Positions 62,101 through 64,000 of a stretch of DNA of 64,000 nucleotides are shown here, piece after piece. The position numbers and the translations under genes are program-made. Source of the stretch: Liolophura sinensis (taxonomy: Eukaryota > Mollusca > Polyplacophora > Chitonida > Chitonidae). How positions within the stretch are numbered: the first letter of the stretch is position 1; every line of letters starts with the position of its first letter. Location of the stretch: assembly GCF_032854445.1 (NCBI RefSeq), contig NC_088295.1, forward strand, positions 31,173,385-31,237,384, in the 5' to 3' direction. The notes below the pieces were generated by a model. The model saw only the letters and a program-made list of their open reading frames with translations. It did not search any database and had not been told where the DNA came from.

Positions 62101-63836
62101 TATCACAATTCAGAAAACAAATCTAGGCTGTTGATTGGTCAGTCTGCCTTGGATAAGGTACACAGTTCGCTGAGCAGCCCAGGAATACAGCCTTACATGG
62201 TGGATATTTTTCATTTGGAGAACTTCCCGTAACATCTTTTTTAAACAATTAAACTGCACACTCTTGCAAATTGAAATGAAAATGACTGACAAGCAGTCAA
62301 TCTATGGTAAGTATTTTCTCTCGGCTCAACCAAGGTCCCCCATTCAAGCTTGATGCTCTTCTACTCATTGTACATGCAGTGACATGGACAAAGTGAAAAC
62401 AAGGTTGTATTGGCTAAAATACCGGTATTAATTCAATTTAAGGTGTCCCTAGTGCTCTTCACTTAAAATTCATCATAACAGATGATATTTTGTCTTGAAG
62501 ATTATTTCCTCTTGCCCTCTGGGCTTTTGGAAATATTGATCTTCTTTTTCGAAATATTATGTGCATAAGGTAATGAAAAACATTGCATTAAAAAGAATAA
62601 GAAAAGTCTGTATTGTGTATTCCCACAGTACCAACCTCCCCGGTCACAGGTATCAAGGCTGTGAGTAAGACATCTCAGAGCGTCTACCTGAAATGGAGCC
62701 CCCCTATCACCCCTAACGGGATCATCATGAAGTACACCATCACCTACACCAGTAGAGAGCACATAACTGGCAGTAACAGAAACGTGAAATTGTCTGTCGC
62801 CACACCAGATAACCAGCCACAATACAACCTGACCAGACTGCACCAGTACTGGTGGTACACTGTCACTGTACAGGCCTTCACTGTGATGGGACAGGGTAAG
62901 AATAACAGCGAGCCGTACAAAGTGCAGACAGCAGAGGCAGGTAAGACATTTGAATTTTTACCTTAGTTATGTATGTTTACTTGTGTTCAGAATCACAAGA
63001 CATTTAACATTGGCACAGTTAAAGTGCCCCTGACTTGATATGGTTTTCAGAATTCCAAAAAGAATGTTATCTGATAAAACTAACAGAATGCATCTACTCC
63101 TTTGCAACCACTGAAGAACGATTTTTGCAGTGGAATTTATGCATACAGTTATTATGAAAATGGTGCTAAAATTGATAAGTTTTTGTCATTAACAGATGTT
63201 AGCATGATAAAACTATTCAAGTTATTCCTTTACTTCCCATAATTTGTTTCTCCAAGAATGTTCCAAAATATTGCTTGCAGAGGCGGTTGAAAAGGTTGAA
63301 GAATTAGTTTGTTGTAATGGGTTAATTAAAGCCACAAAACGTGACTTTCTCCATTCCCTGAGTGAACAACTGCCATCATGTTAGGCCTAAGTCTACACAG
63401 CATTTGAAGTCATAAGTTAATAAGATTGGAGAAAATTTGCTCTCTCAGAGTGATCATAAGACTGTAAAATTCAAAGCCACCAAATTTTAATATTATTGAG
63501 GATTGTTGTTATGTGCATTGGATTGTAATGATGCATGTAGATCATGTGGAATTCTTCCTCCAGTTCCCGGCCCACCTGAAGATGTTAAACCCACACCTGT
63601 CAACAGCACCAGTGTCAAGTTATCATGGAAACCTCCTACTTTTCCCAATGGTGAAATTATGGAATATACCATTTATCACAATCAGTCAAAACGTTCACAC
63701 CGTGTGAAATCAGACCAGAACTCTGTTGTGATTGGTGGATTAAAGATTTGGACTGTGTACAACTTTACCATCTCTGCGAGGACCAAGGCCGGTGCAGGCC
63801 AGCGAGTCAGTGTGACCTGTAGGACAAAAGAAGCAG
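37741..63836 (+). CDS. Giant fibronectin type III repeat protein, extracellular, 3' end beyond window
   Basis: Twenty-two exons join without a frame break into about 1,737 residues: 37741-38119, 38709-39035, 41123-41245, 41631-41777, 42709-42990, 43493-43618, 45291-45479, 45764-46087, 47045-47176, 47558-47734, 50087-50341, 51410-51712, 52448-52723, 53231-53437, 54342-54431, 55550-55749, 56075-56291, 59055-59345, 60390-60683, 61583-61870, 62629-62940, 63564-63836. Every intron is phase 1 except the one after 55749 (phase 0). The layout is a Ser/Thr-rich segment, a six-cysteine EB/EGF-like module, then 16 FN3 domains. Many NxS/T sequons point to a secreted or surface location. Long FN3 ectodomains occur in receptor tyrosine phosphatases (PTPRB/PTPRQ type), sidekick-like adhesion molecules and matrix proteins. 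No kinase, phosphatase or membrane segment lies inside the window, so the class is open. The signal-peptide exon was not found. Introns hold minisatellites, MITEs, SINEs and a retrotransposon fragment. Confidence 0.93.
40141..40440 (+). repeat. SINE family II core, tandemly duplicated
   Basis: A block of about 135 bp containing CAGTATGACATACACCTTCA, GGCTCTACATATAGATCTGT, GTTACTTCCCGAAGGCTGG and TGGTTTATTCCAGGCACTC occurs twice in direct succession (40160-40280 and 40300-40415). The core matches the central part of family II. In the FN3-gene intron 39036-41122. Confidence 0.7.
41330..41510. mobile_element. TIR MITE copy in an FN3-gene intron
   Basis: The ends ACCTTCAACCTTTTCAACCA and GCAGAGGCGGCTGAAGAGTT form a diverged inverted repeat. 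The interior GTGGAATTTAATGCATACAA is shared with the copy at 63085. Confidence 0.65.
43185..43365. mobile_element. TIR MITE copy in an FN3-gene intron
   Basis: GTAATTCTTCAGCCATGTAT and GGTGTTTATTAAAGCATATT, TTCTGTGTTGACTGATAAAA match the family interior. The right end is worn. Confidence 0.6.
43597..44345 (+). repeat. Tandem repeat (units of about 75 and 119 bp) made from the 5' splice site of the FN3 exon ending at 43618
   Basis: The end of the real exon (ACATGTACAAATTGTTGTAC then TGCCTAG) and its donor GTGAGTATTGTTAGG recur in diverged form at about 43670, 43800, 43920, 44000, 44070 and 44190 as TGTACTGCCCAG/GTGTGTA or CACAGCCCAG/GTGAGTA. Each is followed by TTAGGTGTCTAATCTGAACT. A related copy also sits in an earlier intron at 42591-42690. 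Confidence 0.85.
46240..46458. mobile_element. TIR MITE copy in an FN3-gene intron
   Basis: CCTCAACCATTCAGC at the left, GGAAAAAGGTTAAAGAATTA at the right, and the interior AATGCCTTCAGAATATGCTT identical to the copy at 10356. Confidence 0.7.
46676..46935 (-). mobile_element. Rearranged SINE, family I, with an inverted second tail
   Basis: A minus-strand body (46755-46935) is preceded by a short opposite-orientation tail (GTGAAATATTCTTGAGTAAG to AATAAATAAA, 46690-46742) and by another tail start at 46676. The two tails form an inverted repeat of about 20 bp. In the FN3-gene intron 46088-47044. Confidence 0.72.
48585..49868 (+). repeat. 48-bp minisatellite, about 27 copies, in the FN3-gene intron 47735-50086
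   Basis: The unit is TTGGAAATCCAACATTCTCC then TCAGCTTACACTGATAGATTTGAGATGA, very uniform. As 48 = 16 codons, the plus frame reads GNPTFSSAYTDRFEII repeatedly, with one break: AGA is replaced by TGA near 49110. Other frames on both strands are also open, so coding is not assumed. No splice borders are evident at its ends. Confidence 0.93.
52838..52965 (-). mobile_element. Diverged 3' fragment of SINE family I
   Basis: ACCATACTCAAGAATGTTTC and GGGTGGAGGAAAC correspond to the tail-proximal part of the family. Strongly diverged. In an FN3-gene intron. Confidence 0.55.
54825..55010 (+). mobile_element. Diverged SINE family II fragment
   Basis: CATATCTGTATGTTATACAT, GGGATAGTTTGTCAGCAGCT and GGTTGATGGTTTCATC match the family II core. 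No head or tail is clear. Confidence 0.55.
55165..55432 (+). mobile_element. Full-length tRNA-derived SINE, family I, in an FN3-gene intron
   Basis: It starts GGGGCCTCCGTGGCTCAGTT (tRNA-like A box TGGCTCAGTTGG), with the B box GAGTTCAAGTCC about 50 bp on. A conserved body follows (ACGTGGGAAGGTCTGTCAGC, then AACCTGCGGATGG). The tail GTGAAATATTCTTGAGTACG and CTGTAAAACACCAGTCAAAT ends in repeated AAAT. This is the best reference copy in the window. Confidence 0.92.
56640..58376 (+). mobile_element. Broken BEL/Pao-type LTR retrotransposon fragment
   Basis: Inside the FN3-gene intron between 56291 and 59055. Pieces in order: the end of a Gag domain (about 56660-56840), a CCHC zinc knuckle (57125-57166) followed by a second Cys/His cluster, a retropepsin-like region (about 57340-57800), a linker to the reverse transcriptase (57793-58101), and the first part of the reverse transcriptase (58171-58374, with PHYGVYH and VVFDC). 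The pieces lie in different reading frames, so the copy has frameshifts. The protease active-site triplet region reads NPGS at 57401, with Asn where Asp is expected. The rest of the reverse transcriptase, RNase H, integrase and both LTRs are absent. It is dead, and lies on the same strand as the host gene. Confidence 0.85.
60828..61165 (+). repeat. Minisatellite (about 38-41 bp, about 8 copies) whose unit contains both splice signals
   Basis: Units read GTAAGTTTGCACCTATTTTC then TTCAGGGGTAATGTTTCCAAG. GTAAGTTTG matches a 5' splice site and TTTTCTTCAG a 3' splice site. Located in the FN3-gene intron 60684-61582, about 150 bp after the exon. Left-hand copies are more diverged. Confidence 0.85.
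61186..61555 (+). mobile_element. Two adjacent partial copies of SINE family I
   Basis: The first copy (61186-61412) has the B-box side, CCAGCTTCCTCTCCAGCCAT, AAGGTCTCTCAGCAACCTGC and a tail ending in AATGAATAAATAAA. The second (61413-61555) repeats AGTAGCATGCCAGCT, GCTGTGAGTTCAAG and a shortened tail with an internal deletion. Both lie just before the exon at 61583. Confidence 0.78.
61895..62075. mobile_element. TIR MITE copy in an FN3-gene intron
   Basis: It ends ATTTGAAAAGGTTGAAGAAT. The interior ATTGTATCAGTCTACATAGT and TGCGTGAATAGGCATC correspond to the family. The left end is diverged. Confidence 0.6.
63085..63308. mobile_element. TIR MITE copy in an FN3-gene intron
   Basis: CTTTGCAACCACTGAAGAAC at the left and GAGGCGGTTGAAAAGGTTGA at the right. 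The interior GTGGAATTTATGCATACAGT is shared with the copy at 41330. Confidence 0.7.
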
Positions 63837-64000
63837 GTGAGCTGGTACAAAATGCCTGTACCACAGCTGAAAATGTCGTAATATTAGATATGAAATACAC
63901 TTTCGTTGAAACAGTGGCATCCTTGGTTTTTTTCAGGCTTTTCAGCAGATTTTCTTGAAAGATTTTCATGTCCTTGATCATTCTTGAAAATCAGTTTGTT

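Larger units (their letters stand above)
53231..63836 (+). other. FN3 domains 10-16 of the giant protein (canonical block)
   Basis: Domain exons: D10 53231-53437 + 54342-54431; D11 55550-55749 + 56075-56291; D12 59055-59345; D13 60390-60683; D14 61583-61870; D15 62629-62940; D16 63564-63836. These follow the standard FN3 consensus: a VPxxP start, a B-strand Trp (for example LSWKPP, LTWLPP, LKWSPP), PNGxIxxY, an LxxWTxYxFxVxA F-strand, and a G-strand ending in RT. The repeated L-x-Y/I/K-W (LQYWSDY, LNYWTQY, LHQYWWY, LKIWTVY) marks D12-D16 as close relatives, consistent with recent tandem duplication. D11 carries a large cysteine-rich insertion. Confidence 0.88.

Overview
This is nuclear DNA from an animal, most likely a marine lophotrochozoan (a mollusc or brachiopod). 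The evidence is AT-rich sequence with multi-exon genes and GT-AG introns, frequent ACATGTACATGTA-like words, many tRNA-derived SINEs with an AAATA-type tail, foldback and TIR MITEs, and a broken BEL/Pao retrotransposon. The phylum is inferred from repeat style and gene content, not proven.

Layout. (1) About 1-12.6 kb: a plus-strand SLC1-family excitatory amino acid (glutamate/aspartate) transporter. Eight coding exons join in frame from 3628 to the stop at 12622; only the extreme N-terminus is missing. Its introns carry four large minisatellites, three of which touch splice junctions and repeat splice-site sequence. (2) 12.6-18.9 kb: no convincing coding sequence; SINE and MITE remnants, an (AT)n tract and a diverged dispersed repeat. 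(3) 18.9-20.6 kb: a minus-strand phytochelatin synthase with the full Cys-His-Asp triad. (4) 20.6-37.7 kb: mostly repeats, with a broken minus-strand transposon-like gene (23.05-24.5 kb), SINEs, a 27-bp minisatellite and a few weak candidate exons. (5) 37.7 kb to the right edge: a very large plus-strand gene for an extracellular or cell-surface protein. Twenty-two exons, all compatible in phase, encode about 1,737 residues: a Ser/Thr-rich segment, one EB/EGF-like six-cysteine module, then 16 fibronectin type III (FN3) domains. The gene runs off the right edge, so membrane anchor and cytoplasmic part are unknown.

The three genes have no evident shared pathway. The most unusual feature is that many tandem repeats here are built around exon-intron junctions. 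The repeat unit contains a usable 3' splice site (transporter exons at 3628 and 8093), a 5' splice site (FN3 exon ending at 43618), or both (60.8-61.2 kb). In the transporter intron upstream of 8093 the whole array is open in the reading frame of the exon, so upstream acceptors would insert 13- or 14-residue hydrophobic units. This looks like local splice-junction duplication as a recurring mutational process, with possible consequences for isoform diversity.
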